From Corticium candelabrum (lineage: Eukaryota > Porifera > Homoscleromorpha > Homosclerophorida > Plakinidae): a stretch of DNA of 64,000 nucleotides. Under the pieces are notes generated by a model. That model had not been told where the DNA came from, did no database searches, and saw only the letters and a program-made list of their open reading frames with translations. Numbering within the stretch: position 1 is the stretch's first letter; the number at the start of each line of letters is the position of its first letter. A program made the position numbers and the translations under genes. The DNA is taken from assembly GCF_963422355.1 (NCBI RefSeq), contig NC_085092.1, forward strand, positions 1,977,001 to 2,041,000, given 5' to 3'. Below are positions 10,641-22,600 of this stretch, piece after piece.

Positions 10641-10899
10641 ACAGACACAGCTATCAAGAAACGAAGACGGAAAGCCAAATGCATCAACCTTCAAGACATA
10701 CTGGAGATCTGTGTTTTCTATGTGTCTACATCGATCAAATGCTAGAGTGATTGACAGAAAAATAAAGAAGATTGTTTCAAGAGACAGCAACATAAACATA
10801 AATGGTTGTAGGTAGAAGCAAGTCCTATTGGCTTGGGTAGTATTTAGTTGCTTTGCTTAGATGGTGTATAATAGTTCAATGTTTGAAAATATGTGTATT
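10641..10899 (+). pseudogene. REL retroelement copy C: C-terminal remnant and 3' UTR
   Basis: The plus frame encodes ASTFKTYWRSVFSMCLHRSN and ends at the TAG at 10813-10815. It aligns with the end of the copy B protein (SDFKTHWRRRLSVQLQRCN) and with copy A at bases 1-60. The 3' UTR (10816-10899) contains a short inverted repeat (AAGTCCTATTGGCTT) and passes straight into (GACA)n. The 5' end is truncated within (GACA)n. Nearly identical to copy D. Confidence 0.8.
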
Positions 10900-10931
<32 letters not shown>

Positions 10932-10990
10932 GTCAGTCAGTCAGTCAGACAGACAGACAGACAGACAGACAGACATACAGACAGTCAGTC

Positions 10991-11046
<56 letters not shown>
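10900..11046. repeat. (GACA)n array following retroelement copy C
   Basis: The tetranucleotide run starts exactly at the end of the 3' UTR and includes GTCA variants. Confidence 0.95.
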
Positions 11047-11574
11047 TTAGACACTTTTCCACTGATCACTCTTGCATTGCATCTTTGTATACACACTCAT
11101 ATCTGCATGCATGCGCATAGCTGCATGCTGATTAGTATAGTTCTTGTCTTCATTTTCTTGTCTGCATATCCTGATTCTACTGCAGCACATTTGCTGTGTC
11201 ACCATTCAAAGAAAGATAGACAGACGTGCAGACTAAATGGCAGAAAGATACAGAAGATGCATGTATACAAGAAAACAAGATTTCACTAAACAAACGGATC
11301 GTTTTATAGTGTACAACAACGCAGACAAACAACCATCAATACCCATCTGAGAAACTAAGTGCAAATAAGTGATTTTACATCAGATACATTTAATTAGTTG
11401 TTTCTCGAACTACATATATTCACTTATTTTCTCTTCTGTTCTGGAAGTCATCACCGATCTTTGGTCGTGCGCAACCAATTTCAGAGACGTAGATCGTCTT
11501 CCTTGCGTAGACAGTAGGCATACGTCACTGTGCACCTAAGTATCGATCGATGCCATGCAGGATCGATGCATAAA

Positions 11575-12383
11575 TCTGCAGCTAACCGCAGCATTGTACG
11601 CACTAAAACATTCTTAGGCACATCACCATGTCTCTACACTCAGTGATCGGATCATGTTTGTTTATCTTGTAACGCACAAGACATTCTTACTCCGCCTACT
11701 TTCAACACGCCCGCTACCAGACGAGCTGAGGTTTGCCTCAAAAGGAAACGTCAGACACGCGAAATTGCGATCGACAATGTCGTGATGACTTCGGTATTCA
11801 TATGAAGCCAAATACAAACGAAGAAGAAGCAGGTCGCACTCGATTTCGGCTCATCGAGACGTCTGGGAGACGCGTGAAAATTATCATGGCTGTACAGGGA
11901 CTATTTGGTTCCGTGGACTATTTGGTCGCGGGCAATTATCTCGCTTCTATTTGGTTCCCGAAACCGTTTAACTAGGGCTTATTTGGTTTCAGCCACCTGC
12001 AGGGACTATTTGGTCGCGTGGACTATTTGGTTTCGCATTTATTGCGCCTCGAATCGGCACTCTCCAACTCTTACAGCTGTACGAGACGGACGCGAACGAC
12101 GTGACGATGGCCATGATAATTTTCACGCCTGTCCCAGACGTCTCGATGAGCCGAAATCGAGTGCGACCTGCTTCTTCTTCGTTTGTATTTGGCTTCATGT
12201 GAATACCGAAGTCATCACGACATTGTCGATCGCAATTTTGCGTGTCTGACGTTTCCTTTTGAGGCAAATCTCGGCTCGTCTGGTAGCGGGCGTGTTGAAA
12301 GTAGGCGGAGTAAGAATGTCTTGTGGGTTACAAGGTAAACAAACATGATCCGATCACCGAGTGTAGATGTGCCGCGGTTAGCT
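11575..12383. repeat. Foldback repeat with about 300-bp inverted arms
   Basis: The left arm (about 11575-11886) recurs in inverted orientation at about 12110-12383, with small indels near the outer end. The spacer (about 11887-12110) holds several copies of GGACTATTTGGTCGCG-like units. A third arm is at 14541-14850. The palindromic layout suits a foldback or MITE-like non-autonomous element. Open frames such as 11989-12267 come from this repeat and recur on the opposite strand. Confidence 0.8.
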
Positions 12384-12653
12384 AATTAGTTGTCCGGTCT
12401 GTTGTCTGCATGCTGTACTCGGCTTCCTGCGATGATGGATATGCAATCTGCGAAAACAGCCTGTCTGTCTGTCTGTCTTTTGCGGAAGCTGTCAAGGCTT
12501 TCTGTGCGCTCATTAGGAGATGACAGTGTTTTGGGAGTAGATAGAGACATTCAGTGTTTTACTCATTAGCAATAGTCTCGGACTACAAGTAGAACATTTC
12601 ATTTTAACAATAACTGTTTGTAGTAGTGAAGATTGTTGACAATAAACTTGATC

Positions 12654-12654
12654 C

Positions 12655-12714
<60 letters not shown>

Positions 12715-12722
12715 GGTCTGTC
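12654..12722. repeat. (TGTC)n array at the 3' end of retroelement copy B
   Basis: On the minus strand this reads (GACA)n and begins exactly where the 3' UTR of copy B ends. Confidence 0.95.
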
Positions 12723-12875
12723 AAATTTTCATATATTTTTATACATCAAAGCTAATACAGGTGAAACTAAAGTAACAGCTAATGAACAACAAGTGTCACA
12801 ACTACAATTACAATTACACAAATAACAATTAGCATTAAAAAGCTCCCCTACGGAGCCTACAAACCGAAATTTAGT
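12723..12875 (-). other. 3' UTR of REL retroelement copy B
   Basis: Between the stop of copy B and the microsatellite lies an AT-rich 3' UTR with a hairpin-forming segment (GGCTCCGTAGGGGAGC) just after the stop. The last 77 bases recur at 14341-14416 in the other orientation. Confidence 0.8.
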
Positions 12876-13785
12876 TTACTGAATTGAAAGTTGAACAACA
12901 TCTAAACTCTGGTCAGTATTCTGTCCATATGTTACTCTGATCATCTTTCTAGCCAACACCGAGGCATTGCAACGCTGAAGTTGTACTGACAAGCGTCTTC
13001 TCCAATGTGTTTTAAAATCTGAGGGATTGTTTCTTCCTTCTTCATCTCTATATAGTTTGGAAAGTTTATTGAGGAACGTTGATGCTTCTTCTCCCCACCC
13101 ACCAAAGTGCTCGAAAACTAGTGGAATAAGGGTAGGAGTGTACCCTCCAGGCAACTGCTCTTGAGAATATTTGCTATGTTTGATGTCTTCTCTTCTTCTT
13201 GCTGCAGCTCCATCCGTAGTTGCTGCACTTCGCAGAATATCCTGGCTCCAGGGGTGAGCAAGGGCCACATCAAGCTCGACATTTTCCCCACACGTTGAGT
13301 CAAACACAACAATGTCTGCTCTATTGTTGGATGTTGTATATCTATCTTTTGGTTCAATTTGATGCTGGCATTGTAGACTGCTCATGCATTCAGACCAGCA
13401 CAAAACAACAGAATTGTGAGACCAAACTGGGCCTCCACCCATTTTGCATGTTAGTAAATGGTACCCTTCAACATCTAGTGACTTTCCACATTCACATTTA
13501 GTGGCCCAAGGTGGTAAAGACAAAGGTAGACCCAATCTGAGAGAAGCCGCCAAGACAAAATTGCCAGATGAAAGTGCAAACTTCTCTGAAGATGGAATGG
13601 AATCTAACCATGCTCCTGCTCCTTTACCTCTAATTGAACGCAATCGTGCTGCATCTCGGTTAGAACCAGTTTCAATCAACTGATCTGCTTTCGATTGTAC
13701 AAATTCTGTTGTTAGACGATGTTGCAACTTTTTTGTGTTAGGCAACAAATCCGACAACGTGGAAATATCTTTGAGATTGGTGTTC
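12876..13785 (-). pseudogene. REL retroelement copy B, 5'-truncated
   Basis: About 300 codons align with the last third of copy A: thumb-like region, GKGAGAWLDSIPSS, the knuckle CECGKSLDVEGYHLLTC, nuclease motif RADIVVFD, then ELDVALAHPW and a Lys/Tyr-rich segment. In copy A the nuclease motif reads RPDIVMFD, so the Pro is changed here. The stop is at 12876-12878. The 5' end is cut off at a short (TGTC)n tract (13786-13812). The longer open frame reaching 14012 only reads through that repeat and antisense copy D. The copy lacks RT and depends on other elements. Confidence 0.85.
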
Positions 13786-13812
13786 GGTCTGTCTGTCTGT
13801 CTGTCTGTGTGT
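13786..13812. repeat. Short (TGTC)n tract at the 5' side of copy B
   Basis: Reads (GACA)n on the minus strand, so copy B is bracketed on both sides by the same repeat. Confidence 0.85.
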
Positions 13813-13935
13813 CTGGCACACAAAGAACAACCAAACAACAGAGATAGACAAAGAGACCGAGAAACAACCAAAAGTAAGCATTGGTTCAGAAATAATATTG
13901 GACAACAACAGTACGGTACACAAGAAACAAGTGAA

Positions 13936-14224
13936 CGACAGACAGACAGACAGACATACAGACATACAGACACAGCTATCAAGAAGCGAAGACGGAAAGC
14001 CAAATGCATCAACCTTCAAGACATACTGGAGATCTGTGTTTTCTATGTGTCTACAACGATCAAATGCTAGAGTGATTGACAGAAAAATAAAGAAGATTGT
14101 TTCAAGAGACAGCAACATAAACATAAATGGTTGTAGGTAGAACCAAGCCCTATTGGCTTGGGTAGTATTTAGTTGCTTTGCTTAGATGGTGTATAATAGT
14201 TCAATGTTTGAAAATATGTGTATT
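13936..14224 (+). pseudogene. REL retroelement copy D: C-terminal remnant and 3' UTR
   Basis: After a short (GACA)n tract the plus frame encodes ASTFKTYWRSVFSMCLQRSN and ends at the TAG at 14138-14140. The 3' UTR holds the inverted repeat CCAAGCCCTATTGGCTTGG. The copy is nearly identical to copy C, including the upstream 120-bp block, so C and D probably arose by duplication of one insertion rather than two events. Confidence 0.8.
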
Positions 14225-14313
<89 letters not shown>

Positions 14314-14457
14314 TCAGTCAGACAGACAGACAGACAGACAACACTTGTTGTTCATTAGCTGTTACTTTAGTTTCACCTGTATTAGCTTTGATGTATAAAA
14401 ATATATGAAAATTTGACAGACAGACAGACAGACAGACACACAGATAGACAGACAGAC

Positions 14458-14491
<34 letters not shown>

Positions 14492-14533
14492 TCAGACAGA
14501 CAGACAGACAGACAGTCAGTCAGTCAGTCAGTA
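14225..14533. repeat. (GACA)n arrays flanking a 77-bp retroelement tail (copy E)
   Basis: GACA runs at 14225-14340 and 14417-14533 bracket an insert at 14341-14416. The insert equals the end of copy B's 3' UTR, in plus orientation, so it is an extremely short 5'-truncated copy. Its sense strand is again the GACA strand. Confidence 0.9.
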
Positions 14534-14540
14534 TAAATCT

Positions 14541-14965
14541 GCAGCTAACCGCAGTATTGTACGCACTAAAACATTCTTAGGCACATCACCATGTCTCTAC
14601 ACTCAGTGATCGGATCATGTTTGTTTACCTTGTAACGCACAAGACATTCTTACTCCGCCTACTTTCAACACGCCCGCTACCAGACGAGCCGAGATTCGCC
14701 TCAAAAGGAAACGTCAGACACGCGAAATTGCGATCGACAATGTCGTGATGACTTCGGTATTCACATTAAGCCAAATACAAACGAAGAAGAAGCAGGTCGC
14801 ACTCGATTTCGGCTCATCGAGACGTCTGGGACAGGCGTGAAAATTATCATGGCCATCGTCACGTTGTTCGCGTCCGTCTCGTACAGCTGTAAGAGTTGGA
14901 GAGTGCCGATTCGAGGCGCAATAAATGCGAAACCAAATAGTCCACGCGACCAAATAGTCCCTGTA
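14541..14965. repeat. Third copy of the foldback arm and its inner units
   Basis: Matches 11575-11886 in direct orientation, with inner sequence matching 12010-12110 inverted. It ends at GGGACTATTTGGTCGCG-type units read on minus. Confidence 0.8.
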
Positions 14966-14972
14966 CAAATGT

Positions 14973-15180
14973 GAAAGAATAAATCGGGTTTTTTTACTTG
15001 CCGATAGCTGGCTTCTGAGGCGCTTAGTGACAGCGGTGATAGTCTGGCTACCATTAGGAACGCCCGAAGCCGAGCGCTACGTGGGTCCGAGATCTCTGTA
15101 TGAGTTCTGAGAGATCCGGTACGGATGCGTTTGGATACTTTTGTATGGGGCGCCATTTTAGATTCTTCGCAGGGAGTGCT
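14973..15180. repeat. Dispersed 200-bp repeat (copies at 37703-37905 and 28391-28520)
   Basis: The segment containing TTACTTGCCGATAGCTGGCT is shared with 37703-37905 (same orientation) and, more diverged, with 28391-28520 (inverted). In the first two copies the left neighbour is an array of GGGACTAT-type units. Near 15172-15200 a GGGAGTGC/GCACTCCC hairpin follows. Confidence 0.8.
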
Positions 15181-15569
15181 ACCGCACTCCCTGATACCGG
15201 TATGGTAACCGAACAGCGGTCTTTACGCTGTGGAACAAAAAATTGAGCTTTGTCAGAAGGCTAAAATACAAATTTGGAAGCAATGTGAGCCTTGCGTCAC
15301 GTGAGCTGCATTGACCGGAGGAGATAAGGTACGAGAAAGAACCTGTATCTGACAGGAAGCGGTAAGTGTGGCCGTACTCCTAAGTTTGTACTGACACTAC
15401 GTATGCAAGACATTGCACGATCATGCCAAGATGAACTTCACACTTGCCTACACCGTGGTTACGTACTGGTTTAATTTATACAGTAGTGGGTCTTGTGGAC
15501 GACTCATGCCAACTATAGACGGTTGTGGGCGGTATTACTAAGGTCTTAATTAACATGAAACGTGGTCAT

Positions 15570-15740
15570 GGGATACTCTCGCGTAGCCAGACCAGACCTT
15601 AACCCCGCTTTCATGCGAGATGCGCTGGAGTTTGTATACCGAGTATTCCGATGTGGCGTAGTCTCGCGTAGCCAGACCCTCTCCGCCATCATACTTCCGG
15701 TAGTATGATGGCGAAGAGGATCTGGCTACGCGAGACTAGA
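15570..15740. mobile_element. MITE family with TIR AGTCTCGCGTAGCCAGACC
   Basis: A complete 80-bp palindromic copy lies at about 15661-15740, and a half copy at 15570-15590. Related copies are at 28239-28307, about 38866-38935 and about 54237-54298. The element has no coding capacity; the autonomous parent is not in the window. Confidence 0.75.
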
Positions 15741-15765
15741 TATGCCATGCGCCAGTCACTGTACG

Positions 15766-16533
15766 CAGACCTGCCAACTGAGCAGTGTCAAAATGCGTGA
15801 GTTTGCAGGAAAAAATGCGGGAGTTTAAATTTTTTGGACACGCCTACAACATTAATATGAATAAATTTATATCGTAATAAGTGTTAAATAAGATATAAAA
15901 AATAATGTCTAATCATCAAAATTTAAGTATTTGCATGCCCGGTTGGAGTAGAAACCATTAATTAATTTAATTATAGTGCAACAAATGTATAACCGATTGA
16001 TTAATGTGCCTAATTAGCGACACACAGCATCAACACCAATTACTAAACATAATAGTTAATTAATTAAACACAGAACTTGTACTGTACGTACTACTGCCTG
16101 TTATAAAAATCTAAGAACAAAGTACATGCACATTCTCGTGGCTAGTTGGGATGTTCTGGATTCTATTTTCTTGTGGCCTTCTTCAATCGCTTTTCCAGCA
16201 ATACATATGGTAATCAGGTAGCCAATCCCTCCTCTTTTCCACTTCTGACCGACTCCACCTTCTATGTCGATATTTCGATCAAGTATGTTATGAAAGAGCC
16301 GGATGAAGAGAGGCGCTGGCACATAGAAATTGATATTGGGAGATCAAGTATGTGCGTACACATGCATGTACTAAAACTGTAGGGTACAGTTACACAGAAC
16401 AGGCACGCCCATCATTTTGGTCACACCCACCAATGGTCAGAATGCGGGAGATTTGATGCCAAATGCGGGTAGGTTGGAGAAGGGTTCCAAATGCGGGAGT
16501 CTCCCGCTCAATGCTGGAGAGTTGGCAGCTCTG
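15766..16533. mobile_element. 768-bp non-autonomous TIR element with 6-bp target duplication
   Basis: The ends are CAGACCTGCCAACT and its imperfect inverse AGTTGGCAGCTCTG. TGTACG lies directly outside both ends (15760-15765 and 16534-16539). TIRs starting CAG suggest a hAT-like element, although typical hAT duplications are 8 bp. The subterminal GCGGGAG-containing units are repeated. No transposase is encoded; the open frames inside are short and unrecognised. Confidence 0.75.
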
Positions 16534-16681
16534 TGTACGCCCTCTAATTCCTAGTAGAGTGCAACAAAGATGCGTCCGGTGCAGTCTGAGTTCTTAAGTG
16601 AAGCCAGCTCACCAAGTCACTTGTGCGTCTGTCCGTCCGTTCGTATGTCCGTTGCGAAAGTGGCTTCAATTTAGTTCAAAC

Positions 16682-19600
16682 CATTAGTTGGCGAGCGAAG
16701 CGAGCCTCTCTCTTGTCATGTCAATTGAGCTCGAGATATATTATATTAATTGGCGAGCGAAGCGAGCCTCTCTCTTGTCATGTCAATTGAGCTCGAGATA
16801 TATTATATTTATATATTTATATATTTATATATATACGTACGTCAGCACATGGATTTACGGCAAAACAGAAAGACAAATCAACAAAACGACGATGCCAGAT
16901 GAATGCAATTTTGGCTCCGTAACATATGCGCTAAAAATTGAAGCATGGGACCTCTTTTGAGGGATCGACTCAATTGTAATTTCTTGGCGAGGAGAGTCAA
17001 ACGACTCTCGATTTTGCTCCCTTACGCGACTAAAGAGAAAAGGAGACCGATTAGTGACAAACGGAATGAAAAAGAAAGCTAAAAGAAGAGAAAAGTCTGT
17101 TTTTTGAGTTTCCGCGCGTTACTTTGATAGAAATTATTGCGACGCAACCATTGTCACGTGACTATGCGATCATTGTTACGCGACTATCTCAGTAAACGAG
17201 TGAGACGACTGAAGCGTGAACGAAGAATTGAAGACAACTATAGTGTTTTGCTTTCAATTATCTGAACTCAGCGTTCAGTTACCCGATTCAGGCAAGCAAT
17301 TATCCGAATTGGGCGTTCAGTTATCCGATTCGGGCATTCAATTATCCGATGTTCTGTCCTAATTAGAAGTACCAAATATAGAAATAATTATTTTAGTCGC
17401 ACATTTCTTTCATGACGTCTTTCTATGATGCTCACTCACGTTTCAGCTGAACAATAAATGATTGATTCAAGAAAGGTGGGAAGGTGAAGTAGTGAAATTC
17501 GAGCTCTTCATTAGCTAAAAACCCGCTGCGACGCATGATGGACTGTTGCATGGTATCACGCAAGACGCGCGATTTACAAAGTATGCGGATTACATCACGA
17601 TTGACGGAGCAAGGCGTTGTTGTAGGCTTCCTAGATATGTAGATTTAGTTCGCTCACAACAGCTTAGTTAGACCTCCGCGGAAACGTGGGACACCAAGAT
17701 TAGTGCAAAGGAAATTATCCTACAACACACGCTAAAAATTCACGCTAAAGTCAAGATTAATTACAAATTATTGAGTCTATACAGCTGATGAATGATGATG
17801 TTGATTCAATTATCCGATGTTCTGTCTTATAAGTACTAAATTTATAGAAATAATTGTTTCAGTCTGATACTTAAAGTCAAAACCGCGCACATTTCTTTCA
17901 TGACGTCTTTCTATGATGCTCACTCACGTTTCAGCTGAACAACAAATAATTGATTCAAGAAAGGTGGGAATGCGAAGTAGTGAAGTTCGAGCTCTTGATT
18001 AGCTAAAAACCCGCTACGACGCTTGATGGACTGTTGAATGGTATCACGCACGACGCGCGGTTTACAAAGTATACAGATTACACCACGATTGACGGAGCAA
18101 GACGTTGTTGTAGGCTTCCTAGATATGTAGATTTAGTTCGCTCTCAGCAGCTTAGCTAGACCTCCGCGGAAACGTGAGACACCAAGATTTGTGCAAAGGA
18201 AATTATCGTACAACACACACTAAAAATTCACGCTAAAGTCAAGATTAATTACAAATTACTGCGTCTAGACAGCTGATGAATGATGATATTTGAGCAGCTG
18301 CCCAACCGCAGACTATGTAATTAAGTTATTCAGTTTTCCTTGATATTGCACAACAGCCGTAAGCAACGGATAATTGAAGGTCTGAATCGGATAATTGAAC
18401 GCAAAATACTATAGAAGAGCAACTGAAAGTCTGTTTCCTGAGTCCCCGCGTTTGTTTGAAACTATTGCTACGTAGCGCAACCATTGTTACGCGAATAGGT
18501 AAAGACAGAACACCATCGCTCGCCAAACACAATGCTAACCGAGCATTTACTAGTATATTTATTGGCGAGCGAAGCGAGCCTCTCTCTTGTCAATTGAGCT
18601 CGAGATATATTTTATTTATATATTTATTGGCGAGCGAAGCGAGCCTCTCTCTTGTCACGTCAATTGAGCTCGAGATATATTTTATTTATATATTTATATA
18701 TTTATTGCGTACGTCAGCACTTGTCATATGGATTTACGGCAAAACAGAAAGACAAATCGACAAAACGACGATGCCAGATGAATGCAATTTTGACTCCGTA
18801 ACATATGCGCTAAAAATTGAAGCAAGGGACTCCTTTCGAGGGGTCGACTCAATTGTAATTTGTTGGCGAGAAGAGTCAAACGACTCTCGATTTTGCTCCC
18901 CTACGCGATTAAAGAGCAAAGGAGACTGATGCGTGACAAACGGAATGAAAAGAAAAAGCTAAAAGAAGAGAAAAGTCTGTTTTTTGAGTTTCCGCGCGTT
19001 ACTTTGATAGAAATTATTGCTACGCAACCATTGTCACGTGACTATGCGATCATTGTTACGTAACTATCTCAGCTAATAAACGAGTGAGACGATTGAAGCG
19101 TGAACGAAGAATTGAAGACAACTATAGTATTTTGCGTTCAAATATTCGAACTCGGCGTTTAGTTACCCGATTCAGGCAAGCAATTATCCGAATTGAGCGT
19201 TCAGTTATCCGATTTGGGCATTCAATTATCCGATGTTCTGTCCTGATTAGAAGTATGAAATATAGAAATAATTATTTTAGTCGCACATTTCTTTCATGAC
19301 GTCTTTTGATGCTCACTCACGTATCAGCTGAACAATAAATGATTGATTCAAGAAAGGTGGGAAGGCAAAGTAGTAAAATTCGAGCTCTTGATTAGCTAAA
19401 TACCCGCTGCGACGCATGATGGACTGTTGCATGCATGGTATCACGCAAGACGCGCGATTTACAAAGTATGCGGATTACACCACGATTGACGGAGCAAGGC
19501 GTTGTTGTAGGCTTCCTAGATATGTAGATTTAGTTCGCTCACAACAGCTCAGCTGGACCTTCGTGGAAACGTGGGACACCAAGATTAGTGCAAAGGAAAT

Positions 19601-22600
19601 TATCCTACGAAACACGCTAAAAATTCAGGCTAAAGTCAAGATTAATTACAAATTATTGCGTCTATACAGCTGATGAATGATGATATTTGAGCAGCTGCCC
19701 AACCGCAGACTATGTAAGTTATTTAGTTGCACAACAGCCGTAAGCAACGGATAATTGAACGCCTGAATCGGATAATTGAACGCAAAATACTTTAGAAGAG
19801 CAACTGAAAGTCTGTTTCCTGAGTTCCCGCGTTTGTTTGACAAAAACTATTGCTAAGTAACGCAACCATTGTTACGCGAATTGGTAAAGACAGAACACCA
19901 TCGCTTGCCAAACACAATGCTAACCGAGCATTTACTAGTATATTTATATATTTATATATTTATATACGTACGTCAGCACTTGTCATATGGATTTACGACA
20001 AAACAGAAAGACGAATCGACAAAACAACGATGCCAGATGAATGCAATTTTGACTCCGTAACATATGCGCTAAAAATTGAAGTTAGGGACCCCTTTCCAGG
20101 GGTTGACATAATTAAAATTTGTTGGCGAGAAGAGTCAAACGACTCTCGATTTTGTTCCCTTACGCGACTAAAGAGCAAAGGAGACTGATTCGTGACAAAC
20201 GAAATGAACAAGAAAAGCTAAAAGAAGAGAAAAGTCTGTTTTTTGAGTTTCCGCGCGTTACTTTGATAGAAATTATTGCTACGCAACCATTGTCACGTGA
20301 CTATGCGATCATTGTTACGCGACTATCTCAGTAAACGAGTGAGACGATTGAAGCGTGAACGGAGAATTGAAGACAACTATAGTATTTTGCGTTCAATTAT
20401 TCGAACTCGGCGTTCAGTTAACCGATTCAGGCAAGCAATTATCCGAATTGGGCGTTCGGTTAACCGATTCGAGCATTCAATTATCCGATGTTCTGTCCTA
20501 ATTAGAAGTACCAAATATAGAAATAATTATTTTAGTCGCACATTTCTTTCATGACGTCTTTCTATTGATGCTCACTCACGTTTCAGCTGAACAATAAATG
20601 ATTGATTCAAGAAAGGTGGGAAGGTGAAGTAGTGAAATTCGAGCTCTTGATTAGCTAAAAACCTGCTACGACGCATGATGGACTGTTGCATGGTATCACG
20701 CAAGACGCGCGATTTACAAAGTATGCGGATTACACCACGATTGACGAAGCAAGGCGTTGTTGTAGGCTTCCTAGATATGTAAATTTAGTTCGCTTACGAC
20801 AGCTTAGTTAGATCTCCGTGAAAACGTGGGACACCAAGATTAATGCAAAAGAAATTATCGTACAACACACGCTAAAAATTTATGCTAAAGTCAAGATTAA
20901 TTACAAATTATTGAGTCTATACAGCTGATGAATGATGACATTTGAGCAGCTGCCCAACCGCAAACCATGTAAGTTATTTAGTTGCACAACAGCCGTAAGC
21001 AACGGATAATTGAACGCCTGAATCGGATAATTGGCGAGCGAAGCGAGCCTCTCTTTTGTCATGTCAAGTGAGCTCGAGATATATTTGGCGAGCGAAGCGA
21101 GCCTCTCTCTTGTCATGTCAATTGAGCTCGAGATATATTATATTTATATATTTATATATTTATATATATACGTACGTCAGCACATGGATTTACGGCAAAA
21201 CAGAAAGACAAATCAACAAAACGACGATGCCAGATGAATGCAATTTTGACTCCGTAACATATGCGCTAAAAATTGAAGCATGGGACCTCTTTTGAGGGGT
21301 CGACTCAATTGTAATTTCTTGGCGAGGAGAGTCAAACGACTCTCGATTTTGCTCCCTTACGCGACTAAAGAGCAAAGGAGACCGATTTGTGACAAACGGA
21401 ATGAAAAAGAAAAGCTAAAAGAAGAGAAAAGTCTGTTTTTTGAGTTTCCGCGCGTTACTTTGATAGAAATTATTGCTACGCAACCATTGTCACGTGACTA
21501 TGCGATCATTGTTACGCGACTATCTCAGTAAACGAGTGAGACGACTGAAGCGTGAACGAAGAATTGAAGACAACTATAGTGTTTTGCGTTCAATTATCTG
21601 AACTCGGCGTTCAGTTACCCGATTCAGGCAAGCAATTATCCGAATTGGCCGTTCAGTTATCCGATTCGGGCATTCAATTATCCGATGTTCTGTCCTAATT
21701 AGAAGTACCAAATATAGAAATAATTATTTTAGTCGCACATTTCTTTCATGACGTCTTTCTATGATGCTCACTCACGTTTCAGCTGAACAATAAATGATTG
21801 ATTCAAGAAAGGTGGGAAGGTGAAGTAGTGAAACTCGAGCTCTTCATTAGCTAAAAACCCGCTGCGACGCACGATGGACTGTTGCATGGCATCACGCAAG
21901 ACGCGCGATTTACAAAGTATGCGGATTACACCACGATTGACGAAGCAAGGCGTTGTTGTAGGCTTCCTAGATATGTAGAGTTAGTTCGCTCACAAAAGCT
22001 TAATTAGACCTCCGCGGAAACGTGGGACACCAAGATTAGTGCAAAGGAAATTATCCTACAACACACGCTAAAAATTCACGCTAAAGTCAAGATTAATTAC
22101 AAATTATTGAGTCTATACAGCTGATGAATGATGATATTTGAGCAGCTTCCCAACCGCAGACTATGTAAGTTATTTAGTTGCACAACAGCCGTAAGCAACG
22201 GATAATTGAACGCTTGAATCGGTTAATTGAACGCAAAATACTTTAGAAGAGCAACTGAAAGTCTGTTTCCTGAGTTCCCGCGTTTGTTTGACAAAAACTA
22301 TTGCTACCTAACGCAACCATTGTTACGCGAATAGGTAAAGACAGAACACCATCGCTCGCCAAACACAATGCTAACCGAGCATTTACTAGTATATTTATTG
22401 GCGAGCGAAGCGAGCCTCTCTCTTGTCATGTCAATTGAGCTCGAGATATATTTTATTTATATATTTATATATTTATATATTTATATATTTATATATATGC
22501 GTACGTCAGCACTTGTCATATGGATTTATGGCAAAACGGAAAGACGGATCGACAAAACGACGATGCCAGATGAATGCAATTTTGACTCCGTAACATATGC

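Noticed and set aside
10376..11289. Open frames rich in Q-T-D-R or C-L-S-V on either strand
   Set aside because: Products of (GACA)n arrays, open in all frames because the unit lacks stop codons; only the short non-repeat tails encode retroelement sequence.
12876..14012. Start of the 378-codon ORF at 14012 as the true start of copy B
   Set aside because: The first part reads antisense through copy D and a (TGTC)n tract; homology to copy A begins only near 13785.
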